Source: Phenylobacterium sp. J367 (GTDB lineage: Bacteria > Pseudomonadota > Alphaproteobacteria > Caulobacterales > Caulobacteraceae). From it: 64,000 nucleotides of DNA. The stretch is from the NCBI RefSeq assembly GCF_024699985.1, contig NZ_JAJONA010000001.1, forward strand, positions 1,364,001 to 1,428,000, given 5' to 3'. The notes below the pieces were generated by a model, which saw only the letters and a list, made by a program, of their open reading frames with translations, ran no database searches and was not told the origin of the DNA. A program made the position numbers and the translations under genes. Shown piece by piece: positions 18,587 through 27,374 of this stretch (positions are counted from its first letter, which is position 1; every line of letters begins with the position of its first letter).

Positions 18587-19123
18587 ATGACCTGCTACGC
18601 CCTCTTCGAGACCGCCATCGGCTGGGCCGGCGTCGCGTGGAACGACGCGGGCCTCGTCGCCTGCCACCTGCCGGAGCGCGAGGCCGAGACGGCGCGGGCC
18701 GGCTTCCTGCGCCGCTTCCCGGACGCGTCGGAAGCGACGATCCCCGAACGCCTGGCTCTGACGATCGCCGGCATCCAGGCGCTGATGCGCGGCGAGAAGG
18801 CGGACCTGTCCGACGCCCCGCTCGACCTGTCGCGCACGCCGGAGTTCCACGCGAAGGTCTATGAGATCGCCCGTCGCATCCCGGCCGGCGAGACCCTGAC
18901 CTATGGCGAGATCGCCGTGCAGCTCGGCGACCGGCTGCTGGCCCAGGACGTCGGCCAGGCGCTCGGCAAGAACCCCTGGCCGATCGTCGTCCCCTGCCAC
19001 CGGGTGACGGCGGCCGGCGGCAAGCTCGGCGGCTTCTCGGCCCGCGGCGGCGCCCAGACCAAGCTCAGGCTGCTCGCCATCGAGGGCGCCAAGGCCGCCG
19101 CTCAGGGCGACCTCTTCGCCTGA
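18587..19123 (+). CDS. ogt: Methylated-DNA--protein-cysteine methyltransferase
   Basis: A 178-residue suicide enzyme that removes alkyl groups from O6-guanine. The active-site motif is PCHRV with acceptor C137, preceded by GQALGKNPWPIV. The helix-turn-helix region GETLTYGEIAVQLGD is present upstream. The start at 18587 has a GGAGG only two bases away; a longer frame from about 18494 adds residues without family resemblance. The region between ffh and this gene (about 240 bases) holds an imperfect hairpin near 18376-18400 and no gene. Confidence 0.93.
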   Translation: MTCYALFETAIGWAGVAWNDAGLVACHLPEREAETARAGFLRRFPDASEATIPERLALTIAGIQALMRGEKADLSDAPLDLSRTPEFHAKVYEIARRIPAGETLTYGEIAVQLGDRLLAQDVGQALGKNPWPIVVPCHRVTAAGGKLGGFSARGGAQTKLRLLAIEGAKAAAQGDLFA

Positions 19124-19132
19124 TCCGCGGGC

Positions 19133-21253
19133 CTAGGTCGTCGGGAAGCCCTTGTCGCGCAGGTAGGCCTTCACGTCCGGGTCGCGGCCGCGGAAGGCGC
19201 GGTACTGCTCGCGCGGGTGGACGGAGTTGCCCTTCGACATGACCTCGTCGTGCAGCTTCCTGGCGACGGCCTTGTCGTAGAGGCCGCCGGGCGCCTCCTT
19301 GAACGCCTCGACGGCGTCCAGCGCGATCACCTCGGACCACAGGTAGGAGTAGTAGCCAGCCGAGTAGCCGTCGGACGAGAAGATGTGCCCGAACTGCGGG
19401 GTTCGGTGGCGCATCGGCAGCTCGTCCGGCATGCCGAGCTTCTTCAGCTCCTCGCGCTCGAAGGCGTCCGGGTCGATGTCGGCGTCGCCGGCCAGGTGCA
19501 ACTTCATGTCGATCATGGCCGAGGCCAAGTACTCGGTGACGTCGAAGCCCTGGCGGAAGGTCGACGCCTTCTCGATCTTGGCGACCAGGTCGGCGGGGAT
19601 CGGCTTGCCGGTCTGATGGTGCAGGGCGAAGCGGTTCAGCACCTGCGGCGTCGGCAGCCAGCTCTCGTTCACCTGGCTCGGGAACTCCACGTAATCGCGG
19701 AACACCCGCGTGCCGGCGACCGACGGATAGGTCACCGCCGAGTTCAGGCCGTGCAGGGCGTGGCCGAACTCGTGGAACATGGTCTGGGCGTCGTCCCAGG
19801 AGATCAGCACCGCCTCGCCGGGCGCGCCCTTCACGAAGTTCGAGTTGTTCGAGACGATCGTGGTGACCTTCCCCTGGAAGGTCTCCTGGCCCCGATAGGC
19901 GTTCATCCAGGCGCCCGAGCGCTTGCCCTGGCGGGCGTAGGGATCGAAGTACCAGAGGCCGATGTGCTCAGGCCCGCGCTTCACCTCCCAGACCGTCACG
20001 TCGGGATGCTGCACCGGCACGCCGGTCACCGGGTGGAACGAGAAGCCGTAGAGCTCGCCCGAGGCCCAGAACATGCCCTCGCGGAGCTTGTCGAGCTGCA
20101 GGTAGGGCTTGGCCTCGTTCATATCGAGGTCGTAGCGCGCCTTGCGGACCTTCTCGGCGTAGTAGCGGTAGTCCCAGGGCGCGATCTTGATCTTCGCTCC
20201 TTCCCTGTCGGCGATGGCCTGCATCTCGGCCACCTCCTCGCGGACGCGCGCGGTGGCCGACGGCCAGACCCGCATCATCAGCGCCATGGCGGCGTCGGGC
20301 GTCTCGGCCATGGAGTTGTTGGCCAGCCGCCAGTGGGCATGGGTCGGGAAGCCGAGGATCCTCGCCCGCTCCACCCGGAGCTTGAGGATGCGCTTGATGA
20401 CCGCGTTGTTGTCGTGGGCGTCGCCGTTGTCGCCGCGGCTGTAGAAGGTCTTCCAGACCTTCTCGCGCAGGTCGCGGCGGGCCGAGTAGGTGAGGAACGG
20501 GTCCACCGACGAGCGGGTGTTGGCGATGCCGTACTCGCCGGGCTTGCCACGGTCCTTGGCCACCGAGGCGGCGGCGGCGCGCACGTCGGCGGGCAGGCCC
20601 TCGAGGTCGGCCGCCTTCAGGTAGAGGACATAGGCGTCCTCGTCGTGCAGCAGGTTCTGGTTGAAGGTGGTGAAGAGGCCGGCCAGTTCGGTGTTGATCT
20701 GGGCGACGCGGGCCTTCTGCTCCGGATTGAGCCGCGCGCCGGCGCGGACGAAGGCGTTCCAGCGCAGCTCGGTGACCCGCTTCTGCTCGGGCGTCAGCCC
20801 CGTGTGCTCGCGGTGCTGATAGACCGCGTCGATGCGCTGGAAGAGCCTGGCGTTCTGCAGGATCCTGTCGGCGTGGGCGGCGAGCTTCGGCTCCATCTCC
20901 TTCTCCACGGCCCGCACCTCGGGCGTCGACAGCGTGTCGCTCCAGATGCCGTAGTAGGTCGAGACCCGGTCGCCGGCCCGGCCGGTGGCCTCCAGCGCGG
21001 CGATGGTGTTCTCGAAGGTCGGGGCCGCCGGGTTATTGGCGATGGCGTCCACCTCGGCCAGCTCCTGGGCCATGGCGGCCTCCAGCGCCGGCTTGAAGTC
21101 GGCGACCTTCACCTTGTCGAAGGCCGGCACGCCGCCGAACGGGCCGGTCCAGGGGGCGAGCAGCGGGCTCGTGGACTGGGCCAGCACGCCGGCCGGCAGG
21201 GCGGACGTGGCGGCGAGGGCGGTGGAAGCGGCAAGGAACGTGCGCCGGCGCAT
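19133..21253 (-). CDS. dcp: M3-family zinc metallopeptidase (dipeptidyl carboxypeptidase type)
   Basis: A 706-residue peptidase with a twin-arginine-like leader (MRRRTFLAAS, about 25 residues), suggesting export to the periplasm. The zinc motif is H494-E-F-G-H498 in QTMFHEFGHALHGL, with further family sequence SQVNESWL and FSSDGYSAGYYSYLWSEV. It cleaves short peptides. The length is that of Dcp-type enzymes, and the exported form matches Dcp rather than cytoplasmic oligopeptidase A; the exact specificity is inferred. Convergent with ogt, 9 bases apart. Confidence 0.92.
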   Translation of the reverse strand: MRRRTFLAASTALAATSALPAGVLAQSTSPLLAPWTGPFGGVPAFDKVKVADFKPALEAAMAQELAEVDAIANNPAAPTFENTIAALEATGRAGDRVSTYYGIWSDTLSTPEVRAVEKEMEPKLAAHADRILQNARLFQRIDAVYQHREHTGLTPEQKRVTELRWNAFVRAGARLNPEQKARVAQINTELAGLFTTFNQNLLHDEDAYVLYLKAADLEGLPADVRAAAASVAKDRGKPGEYGIANTRSSVDPFLTYSARRDLREKVWKTFYSRGDNGDAHDNNAVIKRILKLRVERARILGFPTHAHWRLANNSMAETPDAAMALMMRVWPSATARVREEVAEMQAIADREGAKIKIAPWDYRYYAEKVRKARYDLDMNEAKPYLQLDKLREGMFWASGELYGFSFHPVTGVPVQHPDVTVWEVKRGPEHIGLWYFDPYARQGKRSGAWMNAYRGQETFQGKVTTIVSNNSNFVKGAPGEAVLISWDDAQTMFHEFGHALHGLNSAVTYPSVAGTRVFRDYVEFPSQVNESWLPTPQVLNRFALHHQTGKPIPADLVAKIEKASTFRQGFDVTEYLASAMIDMKLHLAGDADIDPDAFEREELKKLGMPDELPMRHRTPQFGHIFSSDGYSAGYYSYLWSEVIALDAVEAFKEAPGGLYDKAVARKLHDEVMSKGNSVHPREQYRAFRGRDPDVKAYLRDKGFPTT

Positions 21254-21334
21254 GGGCTCTCCAGGGCGAAAATCGCAAAGTCGCCGGGACCTTAGGCAGG
21301 CCCGCCCTGAACGTCACATGACAGGAAGGTAATG

Positions 21335-21979
21335 TTACGTCGCGGCGGTGTCGTAGGCGCCTTCCGCCGCGGCGGCGCTGATCGCTGCGGCGTCCTCCGG
21401 ATCGAGGCCGAAGGCCACGAACAGCATGGCGATGAGCTCGATCGCCTTCTCGGGCTGGGTGGAGCCCACCAACATGTCGCGCTGGGCCATGCGGAGCATG
21501 CCGAAGGTGAGGGTCGAGGCGGCGCGCGGGTCGCAGGCGCGGAACCGGCCCCGCTCCACGCAGCGCGCAAAGGCCGCCATGAAGCGCTCCTCCATCAGCG
21601 ACTGCCGCGCCGCGCCCGCCGGGATCAGCCGCAGCAGCACCCAGCCGCGCACCGGATCGCGGATCGCCATGGCGAAGCCGAGGTGCAGCCGACGCGCCAG
21701 GTCCCGGGCCGGATCCTCGTCGAACGGGAGGGCGTCGAGCAGGTGGCCCATGCTGGCGGCAATGCTCTGGTTGAGCGCCGCGACCAGGTCCGCGAGCGAG
21801 GGGAAGTAGTTGTAGAAGGTGCCGCGGGAGACGCCGGCCGCGGCCACGAAGTCCTCGATGGAGGCGGCGTCCACGCCCTTCTCGGCGATCACCCGCTCGG
21901 CGGCGGCCAGCAGCCGGTCCCGCGTCTGGGCGCGCTTCGCCTCCGCCGCGGCGGCCCGGGCGGCAAGGTTCACCTGCAT
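21335..21979 (-). CDS. TetR-family transcriptional regulator
   Basis: A 214-residue repressor. The N-terminal helix-turn-helix (residues 17-62) shows TRDRLLAAAERVIAEKGVDAASIEDFVAAAGVS (split here as seen in the frame) and the canonical GTFYNYFPSLADL. The C-terminal ligand-binding part is variable. It lies 14 bases downstream of the 100-residue gene at 21994-22296, and both read away from murI. A strong inverted repeat upstream of that pair (22335-22359) is a candidate operator for autoregulation. Ligand unknown. Confidence 0.9.
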   Translation of the reverse strand: MQVNLAARAAAAEAKRAQTRDRLLAAAERVIAEKGVDAASIEDFVAAAGVSRGTFYNYFPSLADLVAALNQSIAASMGHLLDALPFDEDPARDLARRLHLGFAMAIRDPVRGWVLLRLIPAGAARQSLMEERFMAAFARCVERGRFRACDPRAASTLTFGMLRMAQRDMLVGSTQPEKAIELIAMLFVAFGLDPEDAAAISAAAAEGAYDTAAT

Positions 21980-21993
21980 CGGCTTGCGGCCGG

Positions 21994-22296
21994 TCAGGCG
22001 TGCTCCTTCAGGTGCAGCTTCAGCATCTGGGCGACGACGCGGGCGTTCGGCTCGTCCTGCTTCTCGTGCGCGGCGATCTCATGCTCCAGCGCCGTGACCA
22101 TTTCGTGGTGCGACAGGGCGGAGATGCTCATCAGCGCGCGAACCGTGGCGCGACACAGCGCCATGGCCGTGAGCAGGTCCAGGTCCTCGCCGCCCGACGC
22201 CTCGGCGCGCAGGCGGCTCATGCGGTCCGTGACCGCGCTGCGGGCGAACGCGCCCGCCACCGCCTCCGACTGGCTCCGCCGCGACGAATAGCCCAT
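21994..22296 (-). CDS. Uncharacterised 100-residue protein cotranscribed with TetR
   Basis: A small soluble, probably all-helical protein (start MGYSSRRSQSE; end QMLKLHLKEHA). It lacks a signal peptide, membrane segments and metal-binding clusters. It is the promoter-proximal gene of a two-gene unit with the TetR regulator. No family recognised. Codon use resembles the neighbours, and the frame is well bounded, so it is probably real. Confidence 0.7.
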   Translation of the reverse strand: MGYSSRRSQSEAVAGAFARSAVTDRMSRLRAEASGGEDLDLLTAMALCRATVRALMSISALSHHEMVTALEHEIAAHEKQDEPNARVVAQMLKLHLKEHA

Positions 22297-22334
22297 CCGA
22301 CTCGCCCTTCCCGTGAAAACGGCGTCCGGATGAC

Positions 22335-22359
22335 ACAGTTGTCAAACTGACGCAACTGT
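22335..22359. promoter_or_regulatory. Candidate TetR operator
   Basis: A perfect inverted repeat ACAGTTG-N11-CAACTGT lies between the TetR unit and divergent murI. A second, overlapping pair (CAGTT-N4-AACTG) shares the left arm. Spacing and position suit a homodimeric repressor binding next to its own promoter. Direct binding is inferred. Confidence 0.55.
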
Positions 22360-22413
22360 CATTCCGAAAAACCGGACTGGCGGCGATTCACCGCCGCTAC
22401 TAACACCATCGGC

Positions 22414-23265
22414 ATGGCCATCGGCGTGTTCGACTCCGGGGTGGGCGGCCTGACCGTCCACCACAAGCTCGTGGAGCGGTTCCCCGCCGCGGACTTCGTC
22501 TATCTCGCCGACCAGGCCAACGCGCCCTACGGCGGCAAACCGGGCGAGGAGATCGTCGCCCTGACCAGGGCCGGCTGCGAGCGGCTGTTCGCCGAGGGCT
22601 GCAACCTCGTGGTCCTGGCCTGCAACACCGCCGCCAGCGTGGCGCTGCGCCGGCTGCAGCAGACCTGGCTGCCCGGCTTCCGCCGCGAGATCGGCCGGCC
22701 GGTGAACGTGCTGGGCATCGTCGTCCCGACCATCGAGGCGGCCACCGGCCTGCCGTGGGAGCACGAGGCCGAGCGGCGCGGCGACAAGGTCGAGAAGCTG
22801 GACATCGTCGGCGTCTTCTCGACGCCGGCCACAGCCGCCAGCCGCGTCTATGAGATCGAGGTCGACAAGCGCCGGCAGGACGTCGCGGTCTTCTCCGAGC
22901 CCTGCCCGGAACTGGCGCGGATGATCGAGGCCGGCGCCTCACGCGACGAGCTTCGCGAGGTGATCGGCCGGCACGCCCAGGCGCTGAAGTCGCGGATCGG
23001 CCGCTGGCCCGACCGGGCGATCCTCGGCTGCACCCACTACGAGATCGTCGCCGACCTGTTCCGCGAGGCCCTGCCGCCGGGGACGCCACTGATCCACCAG
23101 CCGGACGCCACCGCCGACGCGCTCGCCCGCTACTTCGAGCGACATCCGGAGTTCGCGGCCGGAAGCGGCGCCGTCCGTCGCTTCCTGACGACCGGCCAGC
23201 CGGGCGCCCAGCACAGCCTGGTTGAGACCTTCTGGGGAGGGCCGCTAAGCTTCGAACAGGCTTAG
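22414..23265 (+). CDS. murI: Glutamate racemase
   Basis: A 283-residue cytoplasmic enzyme supplying D-glutamate for peptidoglycan. The N-terminus IGVFDSGVGGLTV carries the conserved acidic/serine motif. The two catalytic cysteines are C70 in VLACNTAAS and C206 in LGCTHYE, the expected spacing. ADQANAPYG is also family-typical. Length and frame are intact. It is followed after 11 bases by a secreted START-domain gene. Confidence 0.97.
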   Translation: MAIGVFDSGVGGLTVHHKLVERFPAADFVYLADQANAPYGGKPGEEIVALTRAGCERLFAEGCNLVVLACNTAASVALRRLQQTWLPGFRREIGRPVNVLGIVVPTIEAATGLPWEHEAERRGDKVEKLDIVGVFSTPATAASRVYEIEVDKRRQDVAVFSEPCPELARMIEAGASRDELREVIGRHAQALKSRIGRWPDRAILGCTHYEIVADLFREALPPGTPLIHQPDATADALARYFERHPEFAAGSGAVRRFLTTGQPGAQHSLVETFWGGPLSFEQA

Positions 23266-23276
23266 GGGAGGTTTCC

Positions 23277-23807
23277 ATGAGGATCGCGCTGGCGGCCTGC
23301 GCCGCGTTGACGCTCGCCGGCGCCGCGCGCGCCGAGGTGGTCCGCCAGGACGACACCAGCTTCCAGCTCCGCAACGTCGTCCAGTCGAAGACGACGCCCC
23401 AGAAGGCCTATGCCGCGCTCGGCGAGATCGGCCGCTGGTGGAACGGCGCGCACAGCTATTCGGGCCAGGCGTCCAACCTCCGCCTCGAGCTGAAGGCCGG
23501 CGGCTGCTTCTGCGAGACCCTGCCCGACGGCGGGGGCATCGAGCACGGCCGCGTGGTCATGGCCTGGCCCTCGCAGGGCACGCTCCGCCTCGACGCCGCG
23601 CTTGGCCCCCTGCAGCAGGAGGGCGTGTCGGCGGCGCTCACGTTCGAGATCAAGCCGAAGGGCGACGGCGTCGAGATCGTCCAGACCTACGCGGTCGGCG
23701 GCGCCCGCCCGGGCATGCCCAAGGCCTTCGCCGCCGGCGTCGACGCCGTGATGCGCGAAGCCCTCACCCGCCTCGGCCGCTACGCCGAGACCGGCAAGCC
23801 GGAGTAG
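23277..23807 (+). CDS. Secreted SRPBCC/START-like protein
   Basis: A 176-residue protein with a short signal peptide (residues 1-19, ending GAARAE). The mature part has the SRPBCC helix-grip pattern: QSKTTPQKAYAALGEIGRWWNG, then LELKAGGCFCETLPDGGG and a C-terminal helix. SRPBCC domains bind hydrophobic ligands. Secreted versions downstream of murI are of unknown role. A GGGGAGG ribosome site lies just upstream of the ATG. Confidence 0.85.
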   Translation: MRIALAACAALTLAGAARAEVVRQDDTSFQLRNVVQSKTTPQKAYAALGEIGRWWNGAHSYSGQASNLRLELKAGGCFCETLPDGGGIEHGRVVMAWPSQGTLRLDAALGPLQQEGVSAALTFEIKPKGDGVEIVQTYAVGGARPGMPKAFAAGVDAVMREALTRLGRYAETGKPE

Positions 23808-23819
23808 CCCCGACCGGCC

Positions 23820-23852
23820 CCTCTCCCAGGCGCGGCAGCGTCATGGGAGAGG
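23820..23852 (+). terminator. Hairpin after the SRPBCC gene
   Basis: A perfect 9-bp stem (cctctccca / tgggagagg) with a 15-base loop begins 13 bases after the stop codon. No T-tract follows, so it may be a processing or repeat element as much as a terminator. The arm sequence resembles that of the 15476-15595 element. Confidence 0.45.
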
Positions 23853-24087
23853 CTGTGAGAGGGCGGTTCAGGCCGACCGCGCGGCCGCCGTCTTGGACCC
23901 CTTCGCGCCAACCTTCGGCCCAGCCGCCCTGCGCCCCTCTCCTCAGGAGAACAGTCCTTGCCACGCCTGGGCCCGCAGGCTCGCGTCTGACCATGGACTT
24001 AAGGGCAGAAATGGGCGCGGAGACGGATGTCGCGTGATGGGCGGTAGGCCAATGTCAGCTCCCGACCCTTGCGGACGTCAAAACTGC

Positions 24088-24294
24088 TTAATCGTCATCG
24101 GATGGGAGGCGGCGCACCCATGGCAGACGGATGCCAAAGACCCGTTCAACTCGATAGCCGATGGAGAGCGCAAGCCCTGCCATGCCGACCGCAACTGCCG
24201 CGAACGCGAGCTTGCCATTAACGACCTGCAAGATTGCGTTGGCGAGGGCCGCCCAGCCCAGTAGGCGCAGCGTCCACATGTTGAACTGGACCAT
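24088..24294 (-). CDS. Possible small membrane protein
   Basis: A 68-residue frame with two hydrophobic segments (about residues 8-25 and 28-46) and a charged C-terminus ending in DDD. An AGGGGA stretch precedes the ATG, although very closely. It is the only plausible gene in the 23.8-24.6 kb gap, whose GC content is lower than elsewhere. No family recognised. It may be spurious or a remnant. Confidence 0.35.
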   Translation of the reverse strand: MVQFNMWTLRLLGWAALANAILQVVNGKLAFAAVAVGMAGLALSIGYRVERVFGIRLPWVRRLPSDDD

Positions 24295-24400
24295 TTCCCC
24301 TAAGCGCAGCGCAGGGAGGAACGATCCGTAGATCCGCGTGGGCTACGAACGACGGCTAACCACCCTCAGCGGACGTTCGACGCCTCCGCTCCGGCGAAAG

Positions 24401-24477
24401 GGTGTCCGGGAGGAGTGTTGGGGGGGGAGGGGGCTCCTCCCGGACGCCTGAAGACCCGGGCTGGTGGGCGCTTCAGG
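24401..24477. repeat. Two adjacent strong hairpins upstream of oxyR
   Basis: The first hairpin pairs 24401-24415 with 24434-24448 (15 bp, one G-U) around an 18-base G-rich loop. The second pairs cctgaag (24447-24453) with cttcagg (24471-24477). No coding frame uses this DNA convincingly. It may be a structured RNA, a terminator for something upstream, or a repeat element. The G-rich loop itself might form a quadruplex. Confidence 0.5.
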
Positions 24478-24575
24478 ATGGTCTCGCAGGACAGACGGGA
24501 GGGCAGGGCCTGCGCGACGAAGGGGAGATAGGGTCGGCCCCCGCCTAGGGCCAATCGATTGGCTTTGAGATTCAC

Positions 24576-24590
24576 ATAGAGCGGGCCTAT
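24576..24590 (+). promoter_or_regulatory. OxyR-type box before oxyR
   Basis: ATAG-N7-CTAT at 24576-24590 matches one half of the known OxyR binding consensus and ends 9 bases before the oxyR ATG. A perfect 12-bp palindrome ccaatcgattgg lies just upstream at 24551-24562. Negative autoregulation of oxyR is established in other bacteria; here it is inferred. Confidence 0.5.
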
Positions 24591-24599
24591 CTATGCGTC

Positions 24600-25508
24600 A
24601 TGCTTCCGACGCTCCGCCAGCTGCAGTACCTCAAGCTCCTCGCCGAGCAGGGCAGCTTCGGCCGGGCGGCCGAAGCCGCGCATGTCACCCAGCCGACCCT
24701 GTCGGCCGGCATCCAGGAACTGGAACGCACGCTCGGAGCGGCCGTCGTCGACCGCGCCCGCTCCGGCGTGATCCTGACGGCGGTGGGCGAAGAGGCGCTG
24801 CGCCGGGCCACCGTCATCCTCAACGAGGCCGAGGAACTGGTCGAGGCGGCCCAGAACGTCGGCCAGCCCCTGACCGGCCGGTTCCGGCTGGGCGTCATCC
24901 CGACCATCGCCCCGTTCCTGCTGCCGACCGCGCTGCCGGCGCTGCGTGAACGCTTCCCGAAGCTCCGGCTCTTCCTGCGCGAAGACCTGACGCACCGCCT
25001 GATCGCCTCCCTGAAGGCGGGCCAGCTCGACGCCGCCCTGATCGCGCTCCCCTACGACATGGCCGGGCTGCAGTGGGCCCATGTGGCCGACGACGAGCTG
25101 CTCGCCGCCATGCCGAAGGGCCACCCGCTGGCCCGCCAGACGTCCGCCACCCCCGAGGCGCTGGAGAAGGAAGGGCTGATCCTGCTGGAGGACGGCCACT
25201 GCCTGCGCGAGCACGCCCTGTCGGCCTGCGGGCTGAAGCCGCCCAAGGCGTCCGACGAGGAGTCCTTCGCGGCCACCTCGCTACCGACCCTGGTTCAGAT
25301 GGTGGGCTCGGGCCTCGGCGTGACCTTCCTGCCGAGGATGGCGGTCAACGCCGGCCTCGCCGACGCCGCGCCGGTGGCCGTCCGGCCGATCGACGCCGAC
25401 CACCCGAGCCGCGAGATCGTCATCGCCTGGCGGGCGGGATCGAACCGCGCCGTCGAGGGCCGGCTGCTCGCCGACGTGCTCCGCAACGCGCAGCCGGAAA
25501 AAACCTAG
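24600..25508 (+). CDS. oxyR: Peroxide-sensing LysR regulator OxyR
   Basis: A 302-residue LysR regulator with an N-terminal HTH (QLQYLKLLAEQGSFGRAAEA, TQPTLSAGIQELE). The redox-active pair is C201 in GHCLREH and C210 in LSACGL, nine residues apart as in E. coli OxyR (199 and 208). This spacing and context make the OxyR call strong. On oxidation by hydrogen peroxide it activates antioxidant genes; no catalase or peroxidase gene is adjacent here. A matching ATAG-N7-CTAT site lies upstream. Confidence 0.95.
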   Translation: MLPTLRQLQYLKLLAEQGSFGRAAEAAHVTQPTLSAGIQELERTLGAAVVDRARSGVILTAVGEEALRRATVILNEAEELVEAAQNVGQPLTGRFRLGVIPTIAPFLLPTALPALRERFPKLRLFLREDLTHRLIASLKAGQLDAALIALPYDMAGLQWAHVADDELLAAMPKGHPLARQTSATPEALEKEGLILLEDGHCLREHALSACGLKPPKASDEESFAATSLPTLVQMVGSGLGVTFLPRMAVNAGLADAAPVAVRPIDADHPSREIVIAWRAGSNRAVEGRLLADVLRNAQPEKT

Positions 25509-25564
25509 CTGCATCAGCGTTGTCTTAACCGGCGGCAGGCATCCTACCCATTCTGGGGGGCAGA

Positions 25565-27361
25565 ATGCCGGTCAGCACGAGTCATCACAAGCTCGCCATA
25601 ACCCGGGCGAACGAGCTGTGGAGCCGGATCGTCTACGGGCTGATCATCGCGCTCGCGGTGTGGGCGGTCACGCGCACCCTCTGGCCTGTGCTCTGGTTCG
25701 CCGCCGTGGTCGCGGTCCAGTTCCTCGACCACTGGCTGGCCGCGCCCATGCGGCGCAACGAGGTCTATGTGCAGACCCGCGGCCGCGAGGTGGCCTACCT
25801 CGCGACCTTCGCCCTGAACACGGCGGTCTATTCGTCGATCTCGGTGCTCTGCTGGCTCGTGGGCGGCCTGGAAGGCCACCTGTTCGCCATCCTCATTCCC
25901 ATCGGCGGCCTGCTGAACGTCGCCCTGCAGGCGCAGTCCTCGCCGAAGCTGATGCTCGCCGGCTGCCTGCCGCACGCGGCCTATCTCGTGATCCTGCCGC
26001 TGCTCTCGATCCTGTTCGAAGCGACCGCCAATCCGCTCGGCATGGCCTTCGTGATGATCGGGGGCCTGCTCTACCTGATCCATCTGGCCGTCGCGGTCCG
26101 GCGCAACGGGAAAGCTTCGCTCGACCTCAACGTGGCCCTGAAGCTCGCCAAGCAGGAGCGCCTGCGGGCCGAGCAGGCCAACCAGGCGAAGAGCGAATTC
26201 CTGACGGTGATGTCCCACGAGATCCGCACGCCGCTGAACGGCGTGCTGGGCATGGCCCAGGCCATGGCGGCCGAGGAGCTGCCCGAGCGCCAGGCCGAAC
26301 GGCTGGAGGTGGTCCGCCAGTCGGGCGAGGTGCTGCTCACCCTCCTGAACGACCTGCTGGACATCTCCAAGATCGAGGCCGCCAAGCTGGACCTCGAGAA
26401 GGGGCTGGTCGACCTGCCCGAGATCGCCTCGCACGCCCAGGCGGCTTTCGCGCCGCTGGCCGCGGCGAAGGGCGTCTCCATGAAGGTCTGGGTGGCCGAC
26501 GCCGCCAAGGACCTGCGCCAGGGCGACCCCATGCGGGTGCGCCAGATCCTGTTCAACCTGATCGGCAATGCCGTGAAGTTCACCGAAAGCGGCCGGATCA
26601 CGGCGCGCGTCACCTCCACGGGCGACGAGGTGGTGATCGAGGTCGCCGACACCGGCCCGGGCATCGCGCCGGAGGTGGTCTCGACGCTCTTCGAACGCTT
26701 CACCCAGGCCGACGCCTCCAACGCCCGGCGCTACGGCGGGTCGGGTCTCGGCCTCTCGATCGCCCGCGGTCTGGCGCGGCTGATGGGCGGCGACATCAGC
26801 GTCCATTCCGCCCTGGGTCATGGCTCCACGTTCACCGCCCGTATGCGCCTGCCGCCGAGCGGCGAGCAGCGTCCGGCCGCGCCGGCGCCCGAGGCCGCGG
26901 CGGCGCCGGTCGCGGCGGTCCCCGCCGACGCCTCGCCCGGTGAGGAAGCCGGCGGGGAGCTGCGCATCCTGGCCGCCGAGGACAACGCCACCAACCGGCT
27001 CGTGCTCAAGACCCTGCTGGAGCAGATGGGCCTTTCGGCCACCTTCGTGGAGAACGGCCGCGAGGCGGTGGACGCCTGGCGCGCCTCGCGCTGGGACGTG
27101 ATCCTGATGGATATCCAGATGCCGGAGATGGACGGCGTCACCGCCACCCGCGAGATCCGCCGGGCCGAGGCGGAGCAGGGCCTCCCGCGCACGCCGATCA
27201 TCGCCCTGACCGCCAACGCCATGGCGCACCAGGTAGCGGAATACACCGCCGCCGGCATGGACGGGCTCTCGCCGAAGCCGATCCAGCTTCCGAACCTGCT
27301 CGCGACCCTGCAGTCGGTGCTGGCCTCGGGTGAGGCCGCCGCCGGTGAGGCGGCCGCCTGA
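25565..27361 (+). CDS. Hybrid sensor histidine kinase (first of a tandem pair)
   Basis: A 598-residue inner-membrane kinase. Residues about 20-180 form several hydrophobic segments without a recognisable periplasmic sensor domain. A HisKA domain follows with phospho-acceptor H218 in [15 protein letters not shown], then HATPase motifs ([37 protein letters not shown]). After an Ala/Pro linker a receiver domain has D516 in [12 protein letters not shown] and Lys in LSPKPIQLP. Stop and the following paralogue are 13 bases apart. The missing downstream Hpt partner must be elsewhere. The signal is unknown. Confidence 0.93.
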   Translation: MPVSTSHHKLAITRANELWSRIVYGLIIALAVWAVTRTLWPVLWFAAVVAVQFLDHWLAAPMRRNEVYVQTRGREVAYLATFALNTAVYSSISVLCWLVGGLEGHLFAILIPIGGLLNVALQAQSSPKLMLAGCLPHAAYLVILPLLSILFEATANPLGMAFVMIGGLLYLIHLAVAVRRNGKASLDLNVALKLAKQERLRAEQANQAKSEFLTVMSHEIRTPLNGVLGMAQAMAAEELPERQAERLEVVRQSGEVLLTLLNDLLDISKIEAAKLDLEKGLVDLPEIASHAQAAFAPLAAAKGVSMKVWVADAAKDLRQGDPMRVRQILFNLIGNAVKFTESGRITARVTSTGDEVVIEVADTGPGIAPEVVSTLFERFTQADASNARRYGGSGLGLSIARGLARLMGGDISVHSALGHGSTFTARMRLPPSGEQRPAAPAPEAAAAPVAAVPADASPGEEAGGELRILAAEDNATNRLVLKTLLEQMGLSATFVENGREAVDAWRASRWDVILMDIQMPEMDGVTATREIRRAEAEQGLPRTPIIALTANAMAHQVAEYTAAGMDGLSPKPIQLPNLLATLQSVLASGEAAAGEAAA

Positions 27362-27374
27362 GCCGGACAACCTC

